Assembly (NCBI GenBank): GCA_023228195.1
Contig: JALOBR010000005.1
Span: 1 to 32,171 of the forward strand
Direction of reading: 5' to 3'
Source of the DNA: Candidatus Omnitrophota bacterium
Lineage (GTDB): Bacteria; Omnitrophota; Gorgyraeia; Duberdicusellales; 4484-171
DNA: 32,171 nucleotides
Part shown: positions 21,120 to 30,196 of the stretch, one piece after another
How the letters are laid out: each line of letters starts with the position of its first letter
Numbering within the stretch: position 1 is the first letter of the stretch
Notes under the pieces: model-generated
Database searches by the model: none
Told to the model about the DNA's origin: nothing
Seen by the model: only the letters and a program-made list of their open reading frames with translations
Made by a program: the position numbers and the translations under genes

Positions 21120-23724
21120 ATTTAAAGACACAAACGGCACGTTTACGGTAGAAAACCCGCAAAAATATAACCTTTATTTTCCCCTGACAAATGCAAAAGG
21201 GACACTCTTAAGCTCGATAAGCCCGAATCTTGCCGGTGACATAAAAGAAGATAACGAACATTTCCTGATGCAGCCGGCAGGTATCGAGGACGTAAGAAAT
21301 AACCTGTTATGCCGCAGAGAATTTTTCATAAAAAAGGACGATGAAATCATAAGATGCTCTTACCCCTATAAAGATACCGTAGAGTGCGGTTTACTTTATC
21401 AAAAGGTCACAAAACGAACTAAGGACCTGCGCATAGAAATCCTCAACTTCATACCTCACAATTTAAAAGCTGAAGTAATGCAGGTAACCATGCAAAACAC
21501 ATCGAAAAAGGAACTAAGGGTAACCTCAACATCCTTCATCCCTATTTTCGCAAGGGCTGAAAAAAATTTACGCGACCACAGGCATGTTACTTCATTGCTC
21601 AACAGAGTCGAATTGGATAAATACGGCATACTCGTAAAGCCTACTATGATATTTGATGAACGCGGGCATAAAGTTAATGAAACCATTTATTTTATTTTAG
21701 GCTATGAAGGGCAAAAGATTGCCCCATCCGGACAATTCCCTACATTCGACTACTTTTTCCAGGAAGGAGACTTGATAAAGCCCGACGCGATAGAAAAAGA
21801 CATAAAACCCGCAAATGAGAAAAAAGCGGAATTTGACGGGAAAGAAGCGTGCGCGGCGTTTAGGTTCAAAGAAAGGATTTTAAAACCTGGGCAAATTTCT
21901 ACATTCCTTTTTATAATGGGCATGGATGAAAACATTAAGAATATACGTAATACCTTTTCGAAATTAGATTCGCCTCAGAAAATAAAAAACGCCTTTCAGG
22001 ACACCAAAAATTACTGGACCGGACATCTTTCCAATTTAAGCTTTGATTTTAAAGATGATGCTTACAATAATTGGCTCATCTGGGTTAAGCTGCAGCCAAC
22101 CTTGCGAAAGCTTTTCGGCTGTTCGTTCCTCCCCCATTTCGATTACGGAAAAGGCGGCCGCGGGTGGCGCGACCTTTGGCAGGACGCGCTGGCTTTGCTT
22201 TTAACCGAAAATACTAAGGCAAAGGAACTTATCCTGCATAACTTTAAGGGCGTACGCATTGACGGCTCAAACGCAACCGTGATAACAAATAAAGGCGAAT
22301 TTATCCCGGACAGAAACTGCATCAGCCGCGTCTGGATGGACCACGGAATATGGCCATATCTTACTCTATCCTCTTACATTCATAAAAATGCTGACCTTAA
22401 AATCTTGCTGGAAGAACTTTCCTATTTTAGAGACTGCCAGTTAAAAAGGGCAAAAGAAATAGACGCCGGATTTAAACAAAAAGATACTTTCTTGCGGGCA
22501 AGAAACGGAAAAGTATATAAAGGGAGCGTTGTTGAACACATACTGGCACAAACAGTAGTGCAGTTTTTCAATGTCGGATCCCACAATATAATCAGGCTTG
22601 AAAATGCCGATTGGAATGACGGCCTGGATATGGCGGCACAAAACGGGGAAAGCAGCGCTTTTAGTTTTATGTATGCGCACAATTTAACCGGTATTTGTAA
22701 ATTACTTAATGGACTAAAGACAAAGACAAAAAGCATCTCCCTGCTTAAAGAGCTTAAAATCCTTCTGGATAGGCTGGATAAACCTGTAAATTACGCAAAT
22801 TACAAAGAAAAACAAAAAAGGCTCGAAGAATATCTCGAAAAAACTAAAAATATAAGCGGCGAAAAAGTTAAAATAGATATAGATGATATCGTCCGTGATT
22901 TAGAAGAAAAATCAAAACACATGAATAATTGGCTGCGAAAAAATGAATGGCTTCACCCTGGTTTTTTTAACGGATATTACGACAACAAGAAAAAACAAGT
23001 TGAGGGTAGACACGACAAAACCATGCGCATGATGCTTGTCCCCCAAGTTTTTGCAATAATGAGCGGGGTAGCCTCAAATGAACAGATAAAAAATACCTGG
23101 GCTTCAATAAAAAAACACCTCTACGATAAAAAGTTAAAAGGATTCCGGCTTAACACTGATTTCGGTTCTTTATATCTTGAGCTGGGAAGAGCATTTGGAT
23201 TTTCTTACGGCGATAAGGAAAACGGCGCAATTTTCAACCATATGGTAATTATGCTGGCAAATTCCTTATACTGCCGCGGATTCATAAAAGAAGGTCATGA
23301 AGCAATGGATTCTATTTACAATATGTCAATAAACGAACAGGCAAAAATTTATCCGGTTTTACCTGAATACTTTAACCGCCAGGGCCGCGGGCTTTATCTT
23401 TACCTTACGGGCTCAAGCTCCTGGTATATACATACATTGCTTGAAGAAACTCTCGGCATTAAATTTAACTACGGCGACCTCGTTATTGAGCCTAAATTAG
23501 TGCCGCAAAATTTTTCCCGTAACACAATAGAGGTAAAATTTGCTTTATCAGGCAGCCCCATAAGAGTTATTTTTTCTGCCGCAAAGACAAGCAGGCCTTT
23601 TTATGAAATAAAAGAGATATTCTTCGGTAAAACAAAAATCATTAAAGAAAACTCAAGGTTTTCAATAAGACGTAAAGACCTTCTCGAAAACCCGGATAAA
23701 ATTATAAAAGTGCATTTACACTGA
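21109..23724 (+). CDS. GH94-type carbohydrate phosphorylase
   Basis: An 871-residue enzyme with the GH94 layout: an N-terminal beta-sandwich (to about residue 300), then an (alpha/alpha)6 barrel. GRGWRDLWQDALALLL, NADWNDGLDMA (general acid Asp at 501), KENGAIFNH and LTGSSSWYIHTLLEETLGI match the landmarks of cellobiose and chitobiose phosphorylases. These cleave beta-linked disaccharides with phosphate. The substrate cannot be assigned; an insert rich in Lys and Glu around 590-640 is unlike characterised members. No signal peptide, so cytoplasmic. Its ATG overlaps the ispH stop and has GGGGG ahead, so the two genes are co-translated although their pathways are unrelated. Confidence 0.88.
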   Translation: MIYKFKDTNGTFTVENPQKYNLYFPLTNAKGTLLSSISPNLAGDIKEDNEHFLMQPAGIEDVRNNLLCRREFFIKKDDEIIRCSYPYKDTVECGLLYQKVTKRTKDLRIEILNFIPHNLKAEVMQVTMQNTSKKELRVTSTSFIPIFARAEKNLRDHRHVTSLLNRVELDKYGILVKPTMIFDERGHKVNETIYFILGYEGQKIAPSGQFPTFDYFFQEGDLIKPDAIEKDIKPANEKKAEFDGKEACAAFRFKERILKPGQISTFLFIMGMDENIKNIRNTFSKLDSPQKIKNAFQDTKNYWTGHLSNLSFDFKDDAYNNWLIWVKLQPTLRKLFGCSFLPHFDYGKGGRGWRDLWQDALALLLTENTKAKELILHNFKGVRIDGSNATVITNKGEFIPDRNCISRVWMDHGIWPYLTLSSYIHKNADLKILLEELSYFRDCQLKRAKEIDAGFKQKDTFLRARNGKVYKGSVVEHILAQTVVQFFNVGSHNIIRLENADWNDGLDMAAQNGESSAFSFMYAHNLTGICKLLNGLKTKTKSISLLKELKILLDRLDKPVNYANYKEKQKRLEEYLEKTKNISGEKVKIDIDDIVRDLEEKSKHMNNWLRKNEWLHPGFFNGYYDNKKKQVEGRHDKTMRMMLVPQVFAIMSGVASNEQIKNTWASIKKHLYDKKLKGFRLNTDFGSLYLELGRAFGFSYGDKENGAIFNHMVIMLANSLYCRGFIKEGHEAMDSIYNMSINEQAKIYPVLPEYFNRQGRGLYLYLTGSSSWYIHTLLEETLGIKFNYGDLVIEPKLVPQNFSRNTIEVKFALSGSPIRVIFSAAKTSRPFYEIKEIFFGKTKIIKENSRFSIRRKDLLENPDKIIKVHLH

Positions 23725-23800
23725 TTGCGCTGTTTAAAAAAACTTACGATTGCCCTCCCCTATCAGTGAAATCAGTGTTAATTGTAATCTGTATTTAAAA

Positions 23801-26263
23801 ATGAAAAAGCTTTTGATTATCCTTATATTAGTAATCAGTTTTTATTTAGCTGCAAATTTTATCTTAAGCACCCTGCTTCCAGAGAAAATAAACCGGGCGG
23901 TCAAGGAGTTTGTCGAGGGAAACTTTGGAAAAAAAATTACAATTTCTCACATAAATGTAAATATTATAAGCGGGATCTTCTTAAAAGATATCACGGTATT
24001 CGAAGCAGATAAAAAAAACCCTTATTTAAAAATAAAAACCGCCCGCGTTAGGCCATTTTACCCCTCATTATTTAGCAGTAAAAAAATTTTCCTCTCAGTA
24101 AGCCTTGAAGGGGTTTATTTTACTCTTAAAAGAAACACCGATAACACATTTAACCTTCCACAAATGCAGCCGGCCGCTCAAGCGGAAACCGAAATAACAA
24201 AAAAAGGCGTAAAAGAGACTAAAGATATTTTTCTTATAAAAAGCCTGTCCCTAAAGAAATTAGACCTTGATTTCGTAGACGCAACCGTGGATTTTAAAAA
24301 GAAGTTTGAAGATATAACTGTTTTTGCCGATTTGCAAGCTTTTCCCAAAATAACCTCAAAAATTTTATGGAAAGAAAAATTAACGATAAATGCAAAATAT
24401 AACTCATCCTCCAGGGAGCTTAAAGCCTCCATGCAGCTAAAAGAGATTGCCTTAAGTGATTATAACAATTATTTCCCCCAGGTAATATTAAAAAACGGTG
24501 TTATAAAGGACGCAAAGGTAAACATTGAAGGAAAAGACGATTACGCTTTAAGTATCGATGCCAACTTAAATGAATTATTCCTAGTGAAAGAAAAAGCCGA
24601 AGTAAAGGGGGCCCTGCGCACAACTATCCAAATTAATACCTCTGCCGGAAAAGTTAACTATAAAATTTTAGGCAGTTTGGATGACGGCACATTAAAACTC
24701 ACCCCATACCTCAACAGCTTGACTTCAATAAGCGGAGATTTCAACCTGGATAATAAAAAAATACAGCTTACCGGTTTAAATGCCCAACTATCAACCATTG
24801 CCAGGGAAAAAGATAAAGATATACAAACAAATATCCCAATAACTGCAAACGCGGAAGTGGATTTTGAAACTTCCCAGATAACAATCGAAGCAAAAGCCAA
24901 ACCTGAAATAGCCGAACTTGCAAAAGCGCTTAAAACTACAGGTATCGCTAATATGCCGGCCTTTAAGGGCTTTGACTATAAAGGCCGCGGCGATATCGAG
25001 TTGAATGCAAGCATTAAAACCAATTTAAAAAGCGACTATCTTGAATATTACATAGACTACGATATAAAAAACGCGAAATACAAAGAATTAGAAAATATCA
25101 AGGCGAATGGCTTTATTGCCAATAACAAACTGAAAATTGAAAAATACGCGTTTAAGCATAAAAATATAACCTGGCAGGGAACGTTTACTTTAGATGACTT
25201 TTCCTCCCCGGATATACAACTTGCATGCCACAGCAATTTACTCAATTTAACTCTTAGCGCAAAACAGCTGGAAGAATTAACCGCAATCAAAAATTTGACT
25301 ATTAAAACTAAAGGTTCTCAAATAACAGCTGAGGGTGGTTACCATAGTCAAAAACACCAGCTCGAACTGCAAGGCCTGGCATATATTGAACTTTCCGAAA
25401 TCGCCCCTCTTGCTGATATTTACAATATAAAAATACCCTCTCTCAAGAAAACAGATCCTAAGGGCGTATTTAACGCAAAGTTTATGATAACTGGCGGGAT
25501 GCGCCCGGATGAATGGCAAATAAAATTTGCCGGGCTTGGTGAAAAACTAAAAATTTACAATGTTGAAGCGAGCGAAGTAAAACTTGAACTTTTTAAAGAC
25601 AAGGATTTATTGATTATAAGCCCGTTGGTAGCCGACGTTGCGGACGGTAAAATAGAATTACGCACAAAGATAGATTTCATAAACAAAAAAATTGTGGTAA
25701 ATACGCTCGTAAATGACGTTGACTTAGCAAAACTGGTAAAACAACTAAAACTTGAAAAAAGCTCCCTAAGCGGAATCTTGTCCATGGATGCAGATTTTGA
25801 AAATAAAAGCCTTACTTCCTGGGATAAGCTTGAAGGCTCAGGCAAGGCAAGCATCCATAACGGAAACATCTGGGAAATAAACTTCTTAAAAGGTATGGGT
25901 GAATTTCTGTTTATACCGGAATTTGAAGAAATAAAGTTCGATGAAGGCTACAGCGATTTAATCTTTAAAAACGATAACGTGGTTTTCGAAAATATTGAAT
26001 TGAAATCCTACCAGATGGATTTAAAAGGAAAAGGCAGAATAACCCTTAAAGGTGATTTAAACTTTATGCTTGTTTCCGAATTTAATCCCAATGTTGTCTC
26101 TGCCTCGCAAGGCTTAAAAAGCTTCTTCACTAACGTTTTGGGCAAAACCAGCCTGGCCATTGAGCTTAAGGGAACCGTTAAAAATCCTTCCTATAACGTA
26201 AAACCGGTAATGTTTTCTGATTTGGAAGGCTTTAAGAAGGTTATTGAAGGAATATTTAAGTAA
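23801..26263 (+). CDS. AsmA-family envelope protein
   Basis: An 820-residue protein with a single N-terminal membrane anchor (residues 1-23, MKKLLIILILVISFYLA) and a long strand-rich region with repeated short motifs such as INVNIISGIFLKDITVF, KLEGSGKASIHNG and DLKGKGRITLKGDLN. The last part (LSGILSMDADFENKSL to the end, with KGTVKNPSYNVKPV) is the AsmA/DUF3971-like C-terminus. AsmA and TamB relatives form long hydrophobic grooves that move phospholipid across the periplasm. The ATG at 23801 was chosen because it gives a clean membrane anchor. No Shine-Dalgarno. It probably shares the ispH transcript. Confidence 0.85.
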   Translation: MKKLLIILILVISFYLAANFILSTLLPEKINRAVKEFVEGNFGKKITISHINVNIISGIFLKDITVFEADKKNPYLKIKTARVRPFYPSLFSSKKIFLSVSLEGVYFTLKRNTDNTFNLPQMQPAAQAETEITKKGVKETKDIFLIKSLSLKKLDLDFVDATVDFKKKFEDITVFADLQAFPKITSKILWKEKLTINAKYNSSSRELKASMQLKEIALSDYNNYFPQVILKNGVIKDAKVNIEGKDDYALSIDANLNELFLVKEKAEVKGALRTTIQINTSAGKVNYKILGSLDDGTLKLTPYLNSLTSISGDFNLDNKKIQLTGLNAQLSTIAREKDKDIQTNIPITANAEVDFETSQITIEAKAKPEIAELAKALKTTGIANMPAFKGFDYKGRGDIELNASIKTNLKSDYLEYYIDYDIKNAKYKELENIKANGFIANNKLKIEKYAFKHKNITWQGTFTLDDFSSPDIQLACHSNLLNLTLSAKQLEELTAIKNLTIKTKGSQITAEGGYHSQKHQLELQGLAYIELSEIAPLADIYNIKIPSLKKTDPKGVFNAKFMITGGMRPDEWQIKFAGLGEKLKIYNVEASEVKLELFKDKDLLIISPLVADVADGKIELRTKIDFINKKIVVNTLVNDVDLAKLVKQLKLEKSSLSGILSMDADFENKSLTSWDKLEGSGKASIHNGNIWEINFLKGMGEFLFIPEFEEIKFDEGYSDLIFKNDNVVFENIELKSYQMDLKGKGRITLKGDLNFMLVSEFNPNVVSASQGLKSFFTNVLGKTSLAIELKGTVKNPSYNVKPVMFSDLEGFKKVIEGIFK

Positions 26264-26280
26264 GTTACCTGCCCCTTGTA

Positions 26281-26871
26281 TTACTTTTTTTGCAAGCGAT
26301 CAAGATGTTTCCTAATTTCTTTATAAACGTAAGAGCTTTTACCCTTAATTTCGGGAAGCGCTAGAATAAAATACTTTTTTGCTTTATGGGTATCGCCCAT
26401 TTTCAGATAACTATCTCCTAAACTAAAAGTTGCCTCCACTCTGCTACCTTCAAGCTCCAAAGCCTTCTGAAAGTATATTATTGATTGCTTAAATTTTCCT
26501 AATTTATTAAGCAACCAGCCTTTATTGTGATACAAACAAGCGCAATCTCTGCTTAAAGCTATTCCTCTATCAAAAATAGCCATAGCTTGTTCGTATTTTC
26601 CAAACTCAGCAAAACAAAGCGCTTTATCGTTGTAAGAGCAACCGTCATCTAAACGCAGCTTGATACAAATATTCAGGTATTTTATTGCCTTTTCGTAATC
26701 CCGGCGGATTATGAATTTTTGGGCGGTAAAATAAGATAAGAAAAAAATATCATTAACTGCGGCGGATTCTTTAATGCACTTAGCGATTTTTCTCTTTGCT
26801 CTTTCGAAATGAAAAAACGTTATTTCCCTGTCTAGAATTCGCCTTTCTTTTTCCAAATCTATTTTTTGCAA
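26281..26871 (-). CDS. Tetratricopeptide repeat protein
   Basis: A 196-residue protein with about four TPR units from residue 45 to 180, seen in KAIKYLNICIKLRLDD, KYEQAMAIFDRGIALSRD, KFKQSIIYFQKALELEGS and DTHKAKKYFILALPEI. No signal peptide. It is a likely protein-interaction scaffold of unknown partner. No internal ATG fits, so the start is a TTG overlapping the end of the upstream methyltransferase gene by 13 bases; another TTG fifteen bases later is possible. The two genes are thus coupled. Confidence 0.8.
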   Translation of the reverse strand: MQKIDLEKERRILDREITFFHFERAKRKIAKCIKESAAVNDIFFLSYFTAQKFIIRRDYEKAIKYLNICIKLRLDDGCSYNDKALCFAEFGKYEQAMAIFDRGIALSRDCACLYHNKGWLLNKLGKFKQSIIYFQKALELEGSRVEATFSLGDSYLKMGDTHKAKKYFILALPEIKGKSSYVYKEIRKHLDRLQKK

Positions 26872-27671
26872 ACAATCCCTCCACTCCCCGGCGAAAAATC
26901 AAGTATCTTAAAACCTGTCTTTTTAAGCTTTTTTTCTATCTTAGAAGGGAAATCATAACCCTGACTTATCTTATAAAGCGGCGTGTAATGAAACAACCTG
27001 CCTTTTTCCTTAAGCACCCGGTAAAGCTCGTTGTAAAACGCCTCGGTAAAAAGCTCGGGCGCAAGCTTAAAAGTAGGCGGATCGTGAGTTATGCAGTCAA
27101 AATGGTTTTCACTAAACTCTTTTATTGCGCTTGATATATCCCCGCTTTTTACCTCAATGTTTCTTGAAGAGAATAACTCCTCTGATATCGGATTAAGCTT
27201 TGCTAAATTATACACATTTTCATCTTTTTCGAAGGTTATCACCTTTGCATTTTGAGAAGCTAAAATTGCGCTATAGCCAAGCCCCATACACGTATCTAAT
27301 ACAAGTCCATAAGGCTTAAGCATATTTATTTTGTTTTCTGTATCTTTCTTTGGAGAGTTTATTTTATGCATCGGCACAGAGCCTATTGATAAAGTAGGCC
27401 AGTCGTTTGTCGGCGTGAGCTTATAAAAACGATTGGTATCGTCGGAAAAATACGCGAGAGGCTCTATTTTATTATCCTGGATTGAATAACAGAAATTTTC
27501 TTTTACCTTCTCCTTTATGCTTATGCTGGATGCACCAGCAAAGACTATTACTTCTTCGCCTACGCAGACATCTATTTCTTTTAAACCGAAGTCAACCTTA
27601 ACCCTGAAACAGCTTCCGGGCCTTTCTAATATATAATCCCAGTCTTTTTTCGTAATAATCATGGTAATCAT
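26859..27671 (-). CDS. SAM-dependent methyltransferase (COG2521-like)
   Basis: A 270-residue protein with a Rossmann-type methyltransferase core: motif I VLDTCMGLGYSA (124-135), the acidic end of strand 2 in ITFEKDENV and motif IV THDPPTF (196-202). The N-terminal 100 residues form a separate region. It resembles the group first noted in archaea as COG2521, whose substrate is unknown. The start could also be the ATG three codons later. No Shine-Dalgarno is evident. Confidence 0.8.
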   Translation of the reverse strand: MITMIITKKDWDYILERPGSCFRVKVDFGLKEIDVCVGEEVIVFAGASSISIKEKVKENFCYSIQDNKIEPLAYFSDDTNRFYKLTPTNDWPTLSIGSVPMHKINSPKKDTENKINMLKPYGLVLDTCMGLGYSAILASQNAKVITFEKDENVYNLAKLNPISEELFSSRNIEVKSGDISSAIKEFSENHFDCITHDPPTFKLAPELFTEAFYNELYRVLKEKGRLFHYTPLYKISQGYDFPSKIEKKLKKTGFKILDFSPGSGGIVCKK

Positions 27672-27731
27672 TATAAAACAGCCCGGAATTTATGGGAATT
27701 GTTTTTTAAACTATCTTAAATTTAAAATATC

Positions 27732-27759
27732 TTGACAAGAAAAACCTAAGTTATACAAT
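27732..27759 (+). promoter_or_regulatory. Promoter of the HU gene
   Basis: TTGACA (27732-27737), a 16-base spacer and TACAAT (27754-27759). It leaves a leader of about 80 bases containing CCCG/CGGG pairing (27806-27823) before AAAGGAGG. Confidence 0.8.
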
Positions 27760-27846
27760 ATTGAAAGTGGTTGAAAATATTAACTTTTTCAAACAAAACA
27801 GTCCCGACATTAGGTCCGGGCAATTCCGTTAAAAGGAGGTGTCTAA

Positions 27847-28116
27847 ATGAATAAGGCAGAGCTAGTTGAAGCAGTAGCAAAGAATTGTTGCACCAAGAAA
27901 GAAGCACAGACAGCAGTTGATTCAGTATTTGATGCCATTAAAGGTTCTCTTAAGAAAAAGGACCAGGTAGCAATTTCTGGTTTTGGCACTTTCAAGGTAA
28001 AGGAAACAAAGGCAAGAACAGGAAGGAATCCCAAGACCGGCGAAAGCATTCAGATTCCTGCAAAGAAGAAAATAGCTTTTAGAGCCTCCAAAGACTTGAA
28101 AGCACTTTTGAACTAA
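27847..28116 (+). CDS. hup: HU/IHF-family DNA-binding protein
   Basis: An 89-residue histone-like protein of full length. It begins MNKAELVEAVAKN, has the dimer core with KKKDQVAISGFGTFKVKE, the DNA-binding arm TGRNPKTGESIQIPAKK and ends FRASKDLKALLN, all typical of HU. It binds and bends DNA as a dimer. AAGGAGG stands seven bases before the ATG. It is a single-gene transcript with its own promoter and terminator, as expected for a highly expressed nucleoid protein. Confidence 0.97.
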   Translation: MNKAELVEAVAKNCCTKKEAQTAVDSVFDAIKGSLKKKDQVAISGFGTFKVKETKARTGRNPKTGESIQIPAKKKIAFRASKDLKALLN

Positions 28117-28137
28117 AAATTAGTCTATTATAAAAAA

Positions 28138-28166
28138 GGGCGCATATCAAATTGCGCCCTTTTTTA
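28138..28166 (+). terminator. Intrinsic terminator of the HU gene
   Basis: GGGCGCA and TGCGCCC form a 7-bp stem with an 8-base loop, followed by seven T residues. A-run upstream allows extension of the stem. Confidence 0.92.
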
Positions 28167-28275
28167 TTTTATGTAAGTTTGCTGTTACTTTTAAGTTTAA
28201 AACCCTTTGAAATGACTTCAGGAGTCCTTATCCGCAGACAAAACCTAAGCTATTTTGCAATATCGTTATTTAAAA

Positions 28276-29223
28276 TTAGCTGGAAATTTTTCTCAATTTT
28301 GCGACAAAGAAAGCTTCCATAAATTCATTAGGTATTATGCGCCTTGTGAGTTTACAGGTATCGGAAAAACGTTTATCGCGCCATTTAGTGAGGCCGCAAA
28401 AAACATTATTTAAAGGAAACTCTATCTGCACAAGTTCTAATTTTTCTTTAAATTTATTGATAAACCAGTCTATTACTTCTTCGTTTTCCTCTGGAGAAAA
28501 GGTACAGGTAGAATACACCATCTCTCCTCCCTCTTTTAAAGCAAAGAATGCGGAATGCAGGAGAGATTTTTGCTTATCGTGGAGCTCTTTTACTTTTCTT
28601 TCATTCCAGTATTTATAGCTTCTTGGATTATTAAGGTCAAAGAGGCCTTCCGCGGAACAAGGCGCATCCACCAGAATTTTGTCAAAATATTCCGGGAATT
28701 TCTTTCTTGCCCAGAAACCGTCCTGCGCAAAGGTTTCCACGTTAGTCACTCCCTGAATTTTTAAATTAGCCTCTAGCTTACAATGCCTGATATGTTCTTT
28801 CTCAAAAGCTATAATTTCCGCATTCGGAGCAAGAGAAGCTATCTGGGTAGTTTTTGCCCCGGGAGAAGCGCACATATCAAGAATTTTTTCCCCATTTTGT
28901 GGGTTTAAGGCAATGACCGGGAGCATACTTGAAACATTTTGCGCGTATATAAACCCGTTTCGATACACAAGGGTTTGCTGCAACCCCTTAAAGGGGACTT
29001 TCGAAATAAATGCCCCCTTAGGAAATGGCAGCTCCTGAAACCGGCAACCGTCTGCAAGCAATTCTTTCTTTAAGCTTACTAAATCTGTTTTTAGATAGTT
29101 TATCCTGAAAGTGGCCTGCTTCTTCACCAAAAATGTAGTTAATACCTGCAGGAAATGGTGAGGGTATAGCTCTTCAATTTTTTTAAGAAAGTTTTTTGGT
29201 AATTTATAGAATATTTCGTTCAT
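28276..29223 (-). CDS. RsmB/NSUN-family RNA cytosine-5 methyltransferase
   Basis: A 315-residue protein of the NOL1/NOP2/Sun family. The SAM-binding motif DMCASPGAKTTQ is at 116-127. The two catalytic cysteines are C189 (VDAPCSAEG) and C240 (YSTCTFSPEENEEV), one forming the bond to C6 of the cytosine and the other releasing it. It is shorter than RsmB (about 430) because it lacks the NusB-like N-terminal domain, and thus is closer to RsmF-core or archaeal NSUN6-type enzymes. The target, rRNA or tRNA, is undecided. GGAAGGGCAGG precedes the ATG. Confidence 0.93.
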   Translation of the reverse strand: MNEIFYKLPKNFLKKIEELYPHHFLQVLTTFLVKKQATFRINYLKTDLVSLKKELLADGCRFQELPFPKGAFISKVPFKGLQQTLVYRNGFIYAQNVSSMLPVIALNPQNGEKILDMCASPGAKTTQIASLAPNAEIIAFEKEHIRHCKLEANLKIQGVTNVETFAQDGFWARKKFPEYFDKILVDAPCSAEGLFDLNNPRSYKYWNERKVKELHDKQKSLLHSAFFALKEGGEMVYSTCTFSPEENEEVIDWFINKFKEKLELVQIEFPLNNVFCGLTKWRDKRFSDTCKLTRRIIPNEFMEAFFVAKLRKISS

Positions 29224-29347
29224 CCTGCCCTTCCTTTTTTAAAACTATTGTTTTTATTCGAACCATTGTATTTTGCCAAATTTATTGCTTTTTTATAGAT
29301 AATCATCCTTTGTTTTTGGAATGGCGGGATTCACCCGGATCCTCCTT

Positions 29348-29436
29348 TAAATAGAGCACGTGATTTTTTCAAGTCCAAACGGCGCTCGCCTCGCTTCGCT
29401 TGGCGAAGCGGGCAGAAAAAACACAGTGCGAATCAA
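29348..29436 (-). repeat. Structured hairpin element, copy E (5' type, degenerate)
   Basis: Minus strand: TTGATTCGCACTG, arm TGTTTTTTC/GAAAAAATCA with a G/C-rich tip (CGCTTCGC/GCGAAGCG), then CGTGCTCTATTTAAAGGAGG. It keeps the GCA/TGC base and the CTG-opposite-CG internal loop, but lacks the outer G/C stem. A Shine-Dalgarno follows it, yet no substantial gene is seen before the RsmB-like gene 120 bases away. The rest of the spacer to 29511 shows nothing else I can name. Confidence 0.7.
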
Positions 29437-29511
29437 TACTAAAAACGCTATCAATAAGAGCGCCCGAAGTATCTTTATCTGTTATATTACAGAACCAAAC
29501 CATAAAAAACA

Positions 29512-30195
29512 TCATTTGAATTTATTCTTCCACTTGAAAGCTATAATAATTGAAACTATAAAATAAATAAGCACAAAAAAAGTAATCAGGCTGTTTTTTT
29601 GGTAATATTGCATTATTTTTTCGAAAGAAAACCCTCCGACAGAAGCCATTATAAACTGTATCCAGAATATCCTCGGAGGCGAAGCCAAGATAACCGCTGC
29701 TAAGTATTTTCTGAAACTTACCTTGCTTAAACCAAAACCGGCGTCCATTACCCTATAAGGGATCAAAGGAAGCAGCCTTAGCATAAATATCCAGCCGAAA
29801 CTTATATTTTCGAGATTTTCATAGAATTTTTTAAATTTACCCTTAAGTATTTTTTCAACAAACTGCCGCCCCAGGATTTTGCTTATATTGAAAAATAAAA
29901 ATGCATTTATTATTTCGGCGATATAAATAAATAAAGTACTAAGATACGCGCCGAAAATGACTGCCGCGACAGGCTTAAGTATATCTTTTACGTCCCAAAA
30001 TACAACGAAATTAGCCAAGACATAAAGTATTATAAAAACTAAAGATGAATATATCAGCGGCGTACTTTTAAGAAAAGTATTTATTCTTTCTAAATTTCCG
30101 GAGAAGAAATTGCCCAGCATAATAACGACAGCTAAAAGAACAGCCGCTGCAGTAATTTTAATGAATATTTGTTTAAATCTTTTTTTTCCTTCCAT
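29512..30195 (-). CDS. TVP38/TMEM64 (DedA-like) membrane protein
   Basis: A 227-residue membrane protein with about six hydrophobic segments. The SNARE-associated core is visible: AVIFGAYLSTLFIYIAEIINAFLFFNISKILGR, then FGWIFMLRLLPLIPYRVMDAGFGLSKVSFRKYL. The family is linked to lipid scrambling or transport across membranes. The start at 30195 lies two bases after the rlmN stop; a longer frame to 30234 would run inside rlmN, so I chose the shorter start. Coupled expression with rlmN is likely. Confidence 0.87.
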   Translation of the reverse strand: MEGKKRFKQIFIKITAAAVLLAVVIMLGNFFSGNLERINTFLKSTPLIYSSLVFIILYVLANFVVFWDVKDILKPVAAVIFGAYLSTLFIYIAEIINAFLFFNISKILGRQFVEKILKGKFKKFYENLENISFGWIFMLRLLPLIPYRVMDAGFGLSKVSFRKYLAAVILASPPRIFWIQFIMASVGGFSFEKIMQYYQKNSLITFFVLIYFIVSIIIAFKWKNKFK

Positions 30196-30196
30196 A

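Noticed and set aside
27790..27840. HU leader as a further hairpin-element copy
   Set aside because: GTCCGGGCAATTCCG then AAAAGGAGG is suggestive, but the arm and CTCATT end are missing.
29360..29566. Plus-strand 68-residue ORF in the 29224-29511 spacer
   Set aside because: It is translated repeat E followed by the antisense end of the TVP38-family gene; no start signal.
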